Origin: CAZCGA01 sp964498075
GTDB taxonomy: Bacteria; Desulfobacterota; Binatia; HRBIN30
NCBI GenBank assembly: GCA_964498075.1
Contig: CAZCGA010000076.1
Span: 1 to 30,376, forward strand
DNA: 30,376 bases
Direction: 5' to 3'
Shown here: one piece after another, positions 16,633-23,695 of the stretch
Layout of the letters: the number at the start of each line of letters is the position of its first letter
How positions within the stretch are numbered: position 1 is the stretch's first letter
Translations under genes and position numbers: made by a program
The notes under the pieces: model-generated
Told to the model about the DNA's origin: nothing
The model's input: only the letters and a program-made list of their open reading frames with translations
Database searches by the model: none

Positions 16633-17163
16633 GTGTCGATTTTGCCGAATTACAGTCCGAAGTGCCTGGCCGTCACCGCCGCTATTGCCGGCAGCCTGAT
16701 CGTGTCTTCCGCGTATGCCGAACCGAGTCACGACAAGGGGACACACAAGGTCGCCCCGTCCCCTGCACCTCCCAAAACTCAAACGCATTCACCCTATCAC
16801 CCCAATGGACTCTCCTCGCGCGCAACCAACTATTACCGCGCCGCGTGGGGCGTCGACAGCATGCAGGTGCGACGAACGGCATCGGGTAACCTCGTTCGCT
16901 TCAGTTACCGCGTCACCGACGCCGAGCGCGCGAAGATCCTAGGGGAGAAAGAGGCGACGCCGCACCTGGTTGACCCAAAACGCGGCGTGATGCTCCAAGT
17001 TCCGGTCATGGAGAAAATCGGGCAATTGCGACAAACCGGTACGCCGGTGGTCGGCCGGGAATACTGGATGGTCTTTTCGAACAAGGGTGATGTAGTGAAG
17101 GCTGGCGATCGCGTTGATGTGCTGATCGGCACCTTTCATGCCGACGGGCTGCTGGTCGAATGA
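16633..17163 (+). CDS. Conserved secreted protein of unknown function
   Basis: The product is about 176 aa, with a signal peptide (AVTAAIAGSLIVSSAYA-EP), a Pro/Thr/His-rich linker (about 32-60) and a compact C-terminal domain. The domain begins YYRAAWGVDSMQVRR, continues with FSYRVTDAERA, and ends FSNKGDVVKAGDRVDVLIG and FHADGL. I do not recognise a named family. GTG 16633 is preferred because AGGAAA at 16622-16627 is well spaced; TTG 16630 is an alternative. A truncated, frameshifted relative lies at 964-1348, so two copies once flanked the oxidase genes. It lies after the terminator and probably starts a new transcript with the cytochrome c gene. A periplasmic accessory role is a guess from context. 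Confidence 0.75.
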   Translation: MSILPNYSPKCLAVTAAIAGSLIVSSAYAEPSHDKGTHKVAPSPAPPKTQTHSPYHPNGLSSRATNYYRAAWGVDSMQVRRTASGNLVRFSYRVTDAERAKILGEKEATPHLVDPKRGVMLQVPVMEKIGQLRQTGTPVVGREYWMVFSNKGDVVKAGDRVDVLIGTFHADGLLVE

Positions 17164-17185
17164 CCCGCTGATAGCTCGAGCGGTG

Positions 17186-18817
17186 ATGCGCCAGCCCCAT
17201 GACACCCCGATCCGCCTGGCTGTGGTGCTGGCGTTGTTGATGACGTTCGTAGCTCATGCCGGCGCGTCCGGGTCATCCGAAGGCGAGGCGATGTACCGCA
17301 GCGGCAGTCTGCCTCACGGGAAGCCGCTCACCGCTCACCGGGAGGGTAGTGGTCAGATCAGTGGTGTCGAAGCCGCTTGCGCCAATTGCCACCGTCGCAG
17401 CGGCCTGGGCAGCAAGGAAAGCCGCATTTCGATTCCGCCCATCGCCGGTCCCTACCTGTTTCGCTCAATGGCCCGGGAGTCCGAGGATCTCGATCTGCCG
17501 TTCGTGGAAGGCATTCGCCCCGGTCGCGCGCCCTATACGGACGAGACGCTGGCGCGTGCAATCCGCAAGGGCATTGGTGTCGACGGACGGCCGCTTTCCT
17601 ACCTGATGCCCCGCTACGAACTCAGTGACGCGGACATGGCCGCACTGATCGGTTACCTCAAGAGCCTTGGACGTGCTCCCGTCCCTGGAGTTACTGACAC
17701 CGTGCTGCATTTCGCCACTATCATCACGCCGGATGCGGACCCGACGAAAAAAGCCGCAGTTCTGTCAGTGCTAAACGAGTTTTTTAAGGACAAGAATGCG
17801 TTCTTCCGCGGCCAAAGCCCACGTTTGCGTTCTTCGCGGAAGATGATGTTTCGGGTAACCCGAATGTGGCAGCTACACGTTTGGCAACTTGCCGGCCCAC
17901 CGAGTTCATGGGAACAACAGCTCCGAGAGCATATCAAGGCCGAACCGGTGTTCGCGGTCATCTCCGGATTGGCGGGTGAAATCTGGGAACCGGTGCAGAA
18001 GTTTTGCGAAGATGAAGCGATCCCCTGTCTGTTTCCGAACGTCGATAATCCAAGTAGTGGGACCAGCAACGGCTATTCCGTTTTCTTTTCGCAGGGCGTG
18101 CAGTTGGAAGCGGACTTGATCGCCCACGACATCACCAGCCGAATACCCGACTTGGCGTCTCACCGGTTGATACAAGTCTTTCGTCCCAATGACGCCGGGG
18201 AAGCAGCCGCCAAATTCCTTGCCGAGAAAATGCAATCCACCGGGATGACGGTGCGGAATCAGGTTCTTCCGGCGACGGCAGCCAGAGGCGACGTCGCCAC
18301 CGCAGTGAATGTGGCAAAGCAAGACGATGTCCTCGTGCTTTGGTTGCGGCCGGGCGATGTCGTGGCACTTGGTCCGGTCGGCGGCGCGGCGGCTGTCTAT
18401 GCGTCGTCCGTCATGGCGAGTCCCGACCAGCCACCGTTCCCTGCCGATTGGCGGGCCCAAACCCGCTTGGCTTACCCCTTCGATTTACCTGACCGTCGGC
18501 GGGTGCCGGTCGATTATGCGCTCGGCTGGTTCAACATCCGCCGCATACCGGTAACCAACCTGCAGGTCCAGGCCGACACCTTTCTGGCCTGCGGCATACT
18601 TGCCGAGACCCTAGGGCACATGGTCGATGCATTTGTACGCGACTATCTGATTGAGCGGATGGAAGACATGATCGGGCGACGTGTCGTCACCGGATATTAC
18701 CCACATTTGAGTTTGGGGCCCGGACAGCGCTTCGCGTCCAAGGGAGGCTATATCGTGCGCTTTGCCACGGCAGGTTCCAAGCAATTGGTCGCAGACAGTG
18801 AGTGGATGGTGCCCTGA
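17186..18817 (+). CDS. Cytochrome c fused to a periplasmic-binding-protein-like domain
   Basis: From ATG 17186 the product is 543 aa with a clean signal peptide (RLAVVLALLMTFVAHAGA-SG). An upstream ATG at 17138 would overlap the previous gene and bury the signal, so I reject it. Residues of about 40-155 form a class I c-type cytochrome domain: heme site Cys65-A-N-Cys68-His69 and a likely axial Met141 (YLMPRY), followed by the typical C-terminal helix ADMAALIGYLKSLG. From about 165 to the end the sequence resembles a type 1 periplasmic-binding fold of branched-chain amino acid receptors (FAVISGLAGEIWEPVQKFCE, IPCLFPN, then RLIQVFRPNDAGEAAAKFLA). A heme domain joined to a ligand sensor suggests redox exchange with a bound substrate or with the oxidase, but that is inference. 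Confidence 0.8.
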   Translation: MRQPHDTPIRLAVVLALLMTFVAHAGASGSSEGEAMYRSGSLPHGKPLTAHREGSGQISGVEAACANCHRRSGLGSKESRISIPPIAGPYLFRSMARESEDLDLPFVEGIRPGRAPYTDETLARAIRKGIGVDGRPLSYLMPRYELSDADMAALIGYLKSLGRAPVPGVTDTVLHFATIITPDADPTKKAAVLSVLNEFFKDKNAFFRGQSPRLRSSRKMMFRVTRMWQLHVWQLAGPPSSWEQQLREHIKAEPVFAVISGLAGEIWEPVQKFCEDEAIPCLFPNVDNPSSGTSNGYSVFFSQGVQLEADLIAHDITSRIPDLASHRLIQVFRPNDAGEAAAKFLAEKMQSTGMTVRNQVLPATAARGDVATAVNVAKQDDVLVLWLRPGDVVALGPVGGAAAVYASSVMASPDQPPFPADWRAQTRLAYPFDLPDRRRVPVDYALGWFNIRRIPVTNLQVQADTFLACGILAETLGHMVDAFVRDYLIERMEDMIGRRVVTGYYPHLSLGPGQRFASKGGYIVRFATAGSKQLVADSEWMVP

Positions 18818-18818
18818 A

Positions 18819-18980
18819 ATGTCTAACTTGACTGGTACCGTCGGGGTCTGGTCTCCCAGGGCCGCGCCAGCGTCCCCCGGGGCCGACTTCATTGAGGCGT
18901 TGGCCGAACGGAAGCTCGACGTCGTTCAGATCGATCCGGATGAGCTGGAGCAGGAAGTGAATCGTGCCCGATCCGGCTGA
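18819..18980 (+). CDS. Small open frame, 53 aa, unknown
   Basis: The ATG lies two bases after the stop of the cytochrome fusion gene. The product is acidic at its C-terminus (ADFIEALAERKLDVVQIDPD). I recognise no family. It could be the leftover N-terminal part of a larger gene, because the following 300 bases contain only gene fragments. It overlaps the PIN-like fragment at 18964 in another frame, an arrangement seen in antitoxin-toxin pairs, but neither sequence is diagnostic. Low confidence that it is expressed. Confidence 0.3.
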   Translation: MSNLTGTVGVWSPRAAPASPGADFIEALAERKLDVVQIDPDELEQEVNRARSG

Positions 18981-19077
18981 CGGGCGCTTTGAACTGCTCC
19001 GCGCGCTGGGACGAGATCTGATCGTTCCGGACGCAGTGGTGGAGGAGCTGAGGGCTAAAGGTTCCGATGATCCGTGA
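18964..19077 (+). pseudogene. Fragment resembling a PIN-domain toxin
   Basis: A 37-codon frame from GTG 18964 reads GRFELLRALGRDLIVPDAV and then VEELRAKGSDDP before a TGA. This resembles the early part of PIN-domain (DUF3368-type) ribonuclease toxins, where an L..LG..IVP..V..E pattern follows the first catalytic Asp. The N-terminal Asp motif and everything after this point are missing, so it would be inactive. Confidence 0.4.
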
Positions 19078-19079
19078 CA

Positions 19080-19279
19080 CCGGAGGCGCCGGTGTTCACG
19101 AATACCAGCGGGGAGCCGATCGAACCGAAGGCCTTTTCCAGGCACTGGTAACGATGGCTTGCGGGCGCTGGGTATTCGCCAGCGTGGGCTCTATGGCACG
19201 AAGGATACCTTCGTCACGACCGCGTTGGCAGTTGGGGTGAAGATTGCCTGGCTCGAAGCCCAGACCGGCGTGGCCTACG
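19080..19279 (+). pseudogene. Tyrosine recombinase (phage-type integrase) C-terminal fragment
   Basis: The frame from 19080 reads PVFTNTSGEPIEPKAFSRHW and hits a TAA at 19149. The match resumes in the +1 frame from 19159 with LRALGIRQRGLYGTKDTFVT, then TALAVGVKIAWLEAQTGVAY. This is the catalytic-domain region of a tyrosine recombinase subfamily in which LY.TKDTF stands near the usual HxLR position. The gene has a stop and a frameshift, and it is cut at 19279/19280, before the region holding the nucleophilic tyrosine. At that point the sequence switches to the anticodon arm of tRNA-Leu. It is clearly non-functional, but it is the best trace of how the segment once moved. Confidence 0.75.
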
Positions 19280-19325
19280 CACTAGCCCCTCAAACTAGCG
19301 CGTCTGCCAGTTCCGCCATCCTCGC
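19280..19325 (-). pseudogene. tRNA-Leu(GAG) 5' half
   Basis: This is a 46-base duplicate of the tRNA 5' portion: acceptor strand, D-arm and the complete anticodon stem-loop. The variable arm, T-arm and 3' acceptor strand are replaced by accessory-segment sequence, so it cannot form a tRNA. The break lies just outside the anticodon stem, whose inverted CTAG arms around the loop resemble tRNA sites used by tyrosine recombinases. Confidence 0.92.
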
Positions 19326-19373
19326 GTGATCGTGAATCGCGTGCGTGACTCGTGCTCGTGAGGGGAGCCGAGC

Positions 19374-19844
19374 CTAGTTGGCCGGTGCTTCCTGTGGCGC
19401 GGGTGCCGCTGCCTCGGGCGCTGCGGCCTGCGGTTCCGCTGCTGGTTGCCCCGCCGGCACAGGCGCTTCGGCTGCCGGGGCCTCGGCCAGATGAGCTTCC
19501 GCGGCTGGCCCTGCCGCAGGTGCCTCACCGGCCGGCGCTTGCGCCTCCGGGTTCACCGGAACTGCGAGCGGCGGCGGCTCGGGAAGTGGCGCGGCATCGA
19601 ACACGGTCGAGCTCACCCGCCTGGCTGAGCTGTAGGTCAGCGACAGGGACGTCAGCATGAAGATGATCGCCGCGGCAGTGGTCAGCCGGCTGAGGAAGTT
19701 GCCGGCCCCGCTGCTGCCAAAGATCGTTGAGCTGCTCCCCCCGAAGACGGCTCCCATGTCGGCTCCCTTGCCCTGCTGCAAGAGGACGACTCCGACCAGG
19801 AAGAGACAGACGATGATATGAATGACGGTGATGATCGTGGACAT
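19374..19844 (-). CDS. secG: Protein translocase subunit SecG (right copy)
   Basis: Its sequence matches the copy at 134-604, with the same two membrane segments and the same Ala/Pro/Glu-rich tail. Here it sits 9 bases after intact tpiA, so it keeps its native operon position behind gap-pgk-tpiA. If the arrangement is real, this is the copy most likely to be transcribed normally. Its downstream tRNA is broken. Confidence 0.95.
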   Translation of the reverse strand: MSTIITVIHIIVCLFLVGVVLLQQGKGADMGAVFGGSSSTIFGSSGAGNFLSRLTTAAAIIFMLTSLSLTYSSARRVSSTVFDAAPLPEPPPLAVPVNPEAQAPAGEAPAAGPAAEAHLAEAPAAEAPVPAGQPAAEPQAAAPEAAAPAPQEAPAN

Positions 19845-19853
19845 GCGGTTCCC

Positions 19854-20618
19854 TCAGGCGACGAATTTGACGATGCGCACGAACGACTCAACCTGCAAGC
19901 TCGCGCCGCCGACCAGCACGCCGTCGATGTCCGGCTGCTGCATCAACGCGTCGATGTTGTCCGGCTTCACACTGCCACCATACAGGATGCGGCACCAGGC
20001 CTCCGCCTCCTTCCCACCCAGCTCGGCGAGCAGGCGACGGATGAACGCGTGGACTTCCTGGGCTTGTTCCGTGGTGGCCACCTTGCCGGTGCCAATCGCC
20101 CACACCGGTTCGTACGCAACGACCAGCGCCCGTATAGCAGCTGCATCCCGCTTCAGCAATCCGCCGCGCACCTGACGGTCGATGACGGCCAACGCCTCGC
20201 CCGCCTCGCGCTGCGCCAGCGTCTCCCCGACGCAGACGATCGGCACGAGACCATGCACCTGGGCGCTCTCCACCTTCTTCGCGACCTCCTCGTCCTTCTC
20301 GCCGAAGACGTGGCGCCGCTCGGAATGCCCGACGATCACGTGCGTGCAGCCGGCGTCGCGCAGCATCGGCGCCGACACCTCGCCGGTAAACGCCCCCTTG
20401 GGCTCCCAGTGCAGGTTCTGGCCGCCCAGGCGCAGCGCGCTGCCACTGACGATGCGGGCGACCGCTTCTAGCGCGGTGAACGGCGGCGCCAGCAACACCT
20501 CGCGTCCCGAGACGTCTGCGACCCCGGCCTTGATTCCTTGCGCCAGCGCGATGGCATCGCGGCGCACGCCGTTCATCTTCCAGTTGCCGGCAATCAGCGG
20601 CTGCCGGGCTGAGCTCAT
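19854..20618 (-). CDS. tpiA: Triosephosphate isomerase
   Basis: It interconverts dihydroxyacetone phosphate and glyceraldehyde 3-phosphate in cytoplasmic glycolysis and gluconeogenesis. The 254-aa product has normal family length and the full active site: Lys14 (GNWKMN), His98 (VIVGHSERR), Glu170 (YEPVWAIGTGK, with mobile loop 6), and the phosphate-binding GGSVKP and GVLVGGASL motifs. Its ATG overlaps the pgk stop in an ATGA arrangement, so translation is coupled. Codons 145-254 are repeated at 614-946. Confidence 0.97.
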   Translation of the reverse strand: MSSARQPLIAGNWKMNGVRRDAIALAQGIKAGVADVSGREVLLAPPFTALEAVARIVSGSALRLGGQNLHWEPKGAFTGEVSAPMLRDAGCTHVIVGHSERRHVFGEKDEEVAKKVESAQVHGLVPIVCVGETLAQREAGEALAVIDRQVRGGLLKRDAAAIRALVVAYEPVWAIGTGKVATTEQAQEVHAFIRRLLAELGGKEAEAWCRILYGGSVKPDNIDALMQQPDIDGVLVGGASLQVESFVRIVKFVA

Positions 20619-21790
20619 GCGTCTTCCAGCGCCGCGATGCCTGGGAGCGTGCGACCTTCCAGGAACTCGAGCGAGGCGCCGCCCCCGGTGGAGATGTGCG
20701 AAATGCGATCGGCCTTCCCGGACTGCATCACCGCGGCGACCGAATCGCCACCACCGATGATGGTGAGCCCCGCGCTCTGCGCCAGCGCATCAACCATTGC
20801 CAGGGTGCCGTGACTGAAGGCCGCGACCTCGAAGATCCCCATGGGCCCGTTCCAGAAGACGGTCTGCGCCTTGGCGACCTCGGTGGCGAACAGCTTCTCG
20901 GTCTGCGGTCCGATGTCGACGCCCAGCAACCCGTCGGGGATCGCCGGCGCGACGGTCTGCACCGGCGCGTCGCCCTTTGCCGACGCGGACACACGGTGAT
21001 CTACCGGCAACAGCAGACGCATGCCGCGCTGGCGTGCTTGGTCGAGCAGACGTTTCGCCGTCTCGATACGCTCGGATTCGACGAGCGAGTTGCCGACGGC
21101 GACGCCCTGGGCCTTCAAGAAGGTGTAGGCCATGGCGCCGCCGATCAGCAGCGCGTCGACAACAGTCAAGAGATTGTCGATGACCGCGACCTTGGCCGAG
21201 ACCTTGGCGCCGCCGAGGATGGCCAGCAGCGGACGCTGCGGGGCCCGCACCACCTTACCGAGATAATCGCACTCCTTCTGCAACAGGAAGCCGGCGCCGC
21301 GCTGCGGCACGTAGGGCACCATCCCCGCGGTCGACGCATGGGCGCGATGCGCCGTGCCGAAGGCGTCGTTGATGTACACGTCGGCGAGACGCGCCAAGGT
21401 GCGGGAGAAGGCGTCGTCGTTGGCTTCTTCCTCGAGGTGGAAGCGCAGGTTTTCGAGGAGCACGGCTTGGCCGGGCTTGAGCGCGTTGACCAGGCCTTCG
21501 ACGACATCGCCGACACACTCCGGCGCGAGCTTCACTTCCTGACCGAACAGCGCGGACAGCTTCGTGGCGACCGGGGCGAGAGTGAGCTCCGGCTTGGGTT
21601 TCCCATTCGGCCGCCCGAGGTGCGACGCGAGCACGACGCGCGCACCGTGCTCGCGCGCGTGGCGCAACGTGGGCAAGGCCGCCTGGATCCGTGTGGCATC
21701 GGTGACGGCGCCGTCCTTCAGCGGGACGTTGAAGTCAACGCGGATGAAGGTGCGTTGGTTGGTGAGATCGATTTGATCGATCGTGCGCAC
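20615..21790 (-). CDS. pgk: Phosphoglycerate kinase
   Basis: It transfers the acyl phosphate of 1,3-bisphosphoglycerate to ADP. The 391-aa product is of standard length. The N-terminal substrate-binding segment RVDFNVPLKDG, the SHLGRPNGK motif, the ILGGAKVSAK hinge region and the C-terminal nucleotide-binding GGGDSVAAV with STGGGASLEFLEG are all present. The start is GTG at 21790, with a GAGGA-type site upstream. It lies 12 bases after gap and overlaps tpiA, so the three form one glycolytic operon. Confidence 0.97.
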   Translation of the reverse strand: MRTIDQIDLTNQRTFIRVDFNVPLKDGAVTDATRIQAALPTLRHAREHGARVVLASHLGRPNGKPKPELTLAPVATKLSALFGQEVKLAPECVGDVVEGLVNALKPGQAVLLENLRFHLEEEANDDAFSRTLARLADVYINDAFGTAHRAHASTAGMVPYVPQRGAGFLLQKECDYLGKVVRAPQRPLLAILGGAKVSAKVAVIDNLLTVVDALLIGGAMAYTFLKAQGVAVGNSLVESERIETAKRLLDQARQRGMRLLLPVDHRVSASAKGDAPVQTVAPAIPDGLLGVDIGPQTEKLFATEVAKAQTVFWNGPMGIFEVAAFSHGTLAMVDALAQSAGLTIIGGGDSVAAVMQSGKADRISHISTGGGASLEFLEGRTLPGIAALEDA

Positions 21791-21802
21791 GCCCGCAGGT
21801 CC

Positions 21803-22807
21803 TCACACATTGCTGCCGACGAACCGCGCTACATCCCCCATCCGCTTGGAGAAACCCCACTCGTTGTCGTACCACGACAACACTTTCACGAAGTTGCCCG
21901 ACATCACCCGCGTCAGCTCCGCATCGAAGATCGATGAGAACGAGCTGCCGTTGAAGTCCACCGACACCAGCGGCTCGTCGCTGTACCCGAGGATGCCTTT
22001 CAGCGGGCCGGCCGCAGCCTCCTTCATGGCTTGATTGATTTCGGCTTCGCTCGTTGACTTCTCCAGCTCAGCGGTCAGGTCGACCACGGAGACGTTGGCG
22101 GTGGGCACGCGCATCGCCATACCGTCAAGCCGACCCTTCAGCTCGGGCAGCACTTCGCCGACGGCACGCGCGGCGCCGGTGGTCGTTGGAATCATCGACA
22201 ACGCCGCAGCGCGGGCGCGGCGCAGGTCGGAGTGTGGCAAGTCGAGGATGCGCTGATCGTTGGTGTACGCATGCACGGTAGTCATCAGGCCGCGCCGAAT
22301 GCCGAAGCGCTCGTGCAGCACCTTGGCGATCGGTGCCAGGCAGTTGGTGGTGCACGACGCGTTGGAGAGGACGTGATGCTGGTCTTTGCGATAGCTGGTG
22401 TGATTGACGCCGTAGCACACCGTCAGATCGACGCCCTTGGCCGGCGCCGAGATGATGACCTTCTTCGCACCGCCGGCGAGATGGACGGCGGCCTTCTCGC
22501 GGTCCGTAAACAGACCACTGCACTCGAGGACGACCTGGACCCCGAGGTCGCGCCACGGCAGCTTCGCCGGATCCTTCTCGCTGAAGACCCGTATGCGCTT
22601 GCCGTCGACGACCAGCGCATCCTTTTCGGCGCTGACCGTGTTTGGCAGGCGACCGTGCACCGAGTCGTACTTCAACAGGTACGCCAGCGTCGCAGGCGTC
22701 GTTATGTCGTTCACCGCCACGAATTCCAGGTCGCGGTCGTCGCATGCGGCACGAAAGACCAGCCGTCCGATGCGTCCAAAGCCGTTGATGCCTACTTTGA
22801 TGCTCAT
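21803..22807 (-). CDS. gap: Glyceraldehyde-3-phosphate dehydrogenase, type I
   Basis: It oxidises and phosphorylates glyceraldehyde 3-phosphate with NAD(P)+. The 334-aa form starting at ATG 22807 begins MSIKVGINGFGRIGR, the expected N-terminal Rossmann motif, and has AGGAG just upstream. A longer frame to 22843 adds 12 unlikely residues. The catalytic Cys lies in SNASCTTNCLAP, and the His is in TVHAYTNDQ. It is first gene of the gap-pgk-tpiA-secG-tRNA-Leu operon and divergent from tolQ. Confidence 0.96.
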   Translation of the reverse strand: MSIKVGINGFGRIGRLVFRAACDDRDLEFVAVNDITTPATLAYLLKYDSVHGRLPNTVSAEKDALVVDGKRIRVFSEKDPAKLPWRDLGVQVVLECSGLFTDREKAAVHLAGGAKKVIISAPAKGVDLTVCYGVNHTSYRKDQHHVLSNASCTTNCLAPIAKVLHERFGIRRGLMTTVHAYTNDQRILDLPHSDLRRARAAALSMIPTTTGAARAVGEVLPELKGRLDGMAMRVPTANVSVVDLTAELEKSTSEAEINQAMKEAAAGPLKGILGYSDEPLVSVDFNGSSFSSIFDAELTRVMSGNFVKVLSWYDNEWGFSKRMGDVARFVGSNV

Positions 22808-22941
22808 GCAATCTCCTAGAGGTGAAAGGCGTTCGTAAACCACTTTGCCCCGACGCAGTCAAGGCAAGGACGACGCGGTGCGTTGACTCGCTGGGGGCCG
22901 TATATTAGCGTCTGCCCATTTGGGTGGCGAGAGGGCGATGT
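22808..22941. promoter_or_regulatory. Divergent promoter region between gap and tolQ
   Basis: This short non-coding region must drive both operons. On the plus strand TTGACT (22883-22888) and TATATT (22901-22906) are present, but only 12 bases apart, so they do not make a standard sigma-70 pair; TATTAG (22903-22908) improves the spacing only to 14. GAGAGGG at 22929-22935 is the tolQ ribosome-binding site. I cannot define the gap promoter from sequence. Confidence 0.4.
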
Positions 22942-23685
22942 ATGTTCCTGGCGTTTGCTCCGGCCGCGTATGCCCAAGCCGAGGGCGCGCTGCGGCAGGA
23001 AGGGCTGGTCAGCATGGTGATCGGCTCTGGACCCGTGGTCCAGGCCGTGTTGTATGTGCTCATTCTCTTCTCGGTGGTGAGCTGGGGGATCATCTTCTAC
23101 AAGCTGCGCCAGGTGCGCGTCGCCCGCAAGCAGTCGCTGCGGTTCATTGAGATCTTCTGGGACACCAAGAATCTGACGACGATCCACACCGGCAGTCAGG
23201 AGCTCAAGCAAAGCCCCGTCGCGCAGGTCTTCCGTGCCGGCTATCAAGAGCTGGTGCGTCTGACGCGGGCGAAGCGCCAGAGCAATCCTGGAGAGGGTGC
23301 CCTCGATTCGACCGAACTCGGCGGCATCGAGAACGTCGAGCGGGCGATGAAACGCGCTACCAATCAGGAGATCACCCGCTTGGAACGGGCGCTCACCTTC
23401 CTGGCAACCACCGCCAGCGCCACACCCTTCATCGGCCTGTTCGGCACAGTGTGGGGCATCATGACCGCCTTCCGCGGCCTCAGCGTCACCCAGTCGTCCA
23501 GCATTCAAGCCGTCGCGCCGGGGATCGCCGAGGCGCTGATCGCAACGGCCACCGGGCTGGTGGCGGCCATTCCGGCGGTCGTGGCCTACAACCACTTCGC
23601 GCGGCAGATCCGCGTGCTGTCGGCGGAGATGGAAAACTTCTCGTCTGAATTTCTGAACATCGCGGAGCGTCATTTTCTGAAGTAG
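22942..23685 (+). CDS. tolQ: TolQ/ExbB-type proton channel protein
   Basis: This is the inner-membrane motor subunit of the Tol-Pal system, which uses proton flow to energise TolA. From ATG 22942 it is 247 aa. One membrane segment lies near the N-terminus (VVQAVLYVLILFSVVSWGII), then a cytoplasmic loop, then two more (ATPFIGLFGTVWGIMTAF and ALIATATGLVAAIPAVVAY). The GLFGTVWGIM motif is diagnostic of TolQ/ExbB. GTG 22924 is a possible earlier start, but the ribosome-binding site favours 22942. The tolR gene follows after 10 bases and the full tol set downstream argues for TolQ over ExbB. Confidence 0.93.
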   Translation: MFLAFAPAAYAQAEGALRQEGLVSMVIGSGPVVQAVLYVLILFSVVSWGIIFYKLRQVRVARKQSLRFIEIFWDTKNLTTIHTGSQELKQSPVAQVFRAGYQELVRLTRAKRQSNPGEGALDSTELGGIENVERAMKRATNQEITRLERALTFLATTASATPFIGLFGTVWGIMTAFRGLSVTQSSSIQAVAPGIAEALIATATGLVAAIPAVVAYNHFARQIRVLSAEMENFSSEFLNIAERHFLK

Positions 23686-23695
23686 GAGGCACGGC

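Larger units (their letters stand above)
947..19279. mobile_element. 18.3-kb accessory segment between the 907-bp repeats
   Basis: This segment separates the two copies of the repeat and splits an otherwise normal tRNA-Leu-secG-tpiA-pgk-gap locus. It carries a secreted copper-oxidase gene set plus gene debris at both ends: a gene without its 5' end at the left (964-1348) and a tyrosine recombinase fragment at the right (19080-19279). A transposase remnant lies at about 3018-3191. There are no phage structural genes, conjugation genes, intact recombinase or plasmid replication genes. It therefore behaves like the decayed remains of a genomic island rather than a self-mobile element. A mis-assembled join at 946/947 is an alternative explanation for its placement. 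Confidence 0.6.
19280..20186. repeat. Right copy of 907-bp direct repeat
   Basis: This copy matches bases 40-946 (offset 19240). On the left it joins the recombinase fragment; on the right it continues into the intact 5' part of tpiA. It carries the 5' half of tRNA-Leu and a full secG. Confidence 0.97.

Noticed and set aside
947..19279. The accessory segment as a prophage or conjugative element
   Set aside because: No capsid, tail, portal, lysis, relaxase or type IV secretion genes are seen, and the only recombinase is a short broken fragment.
20696..21937. 413-codon plus-strand frame opposite pgk
   Set aside because: It is a shadow of phosphoglycerate kinase and the end of gap, with no plausible ribosome-binding site or domain.
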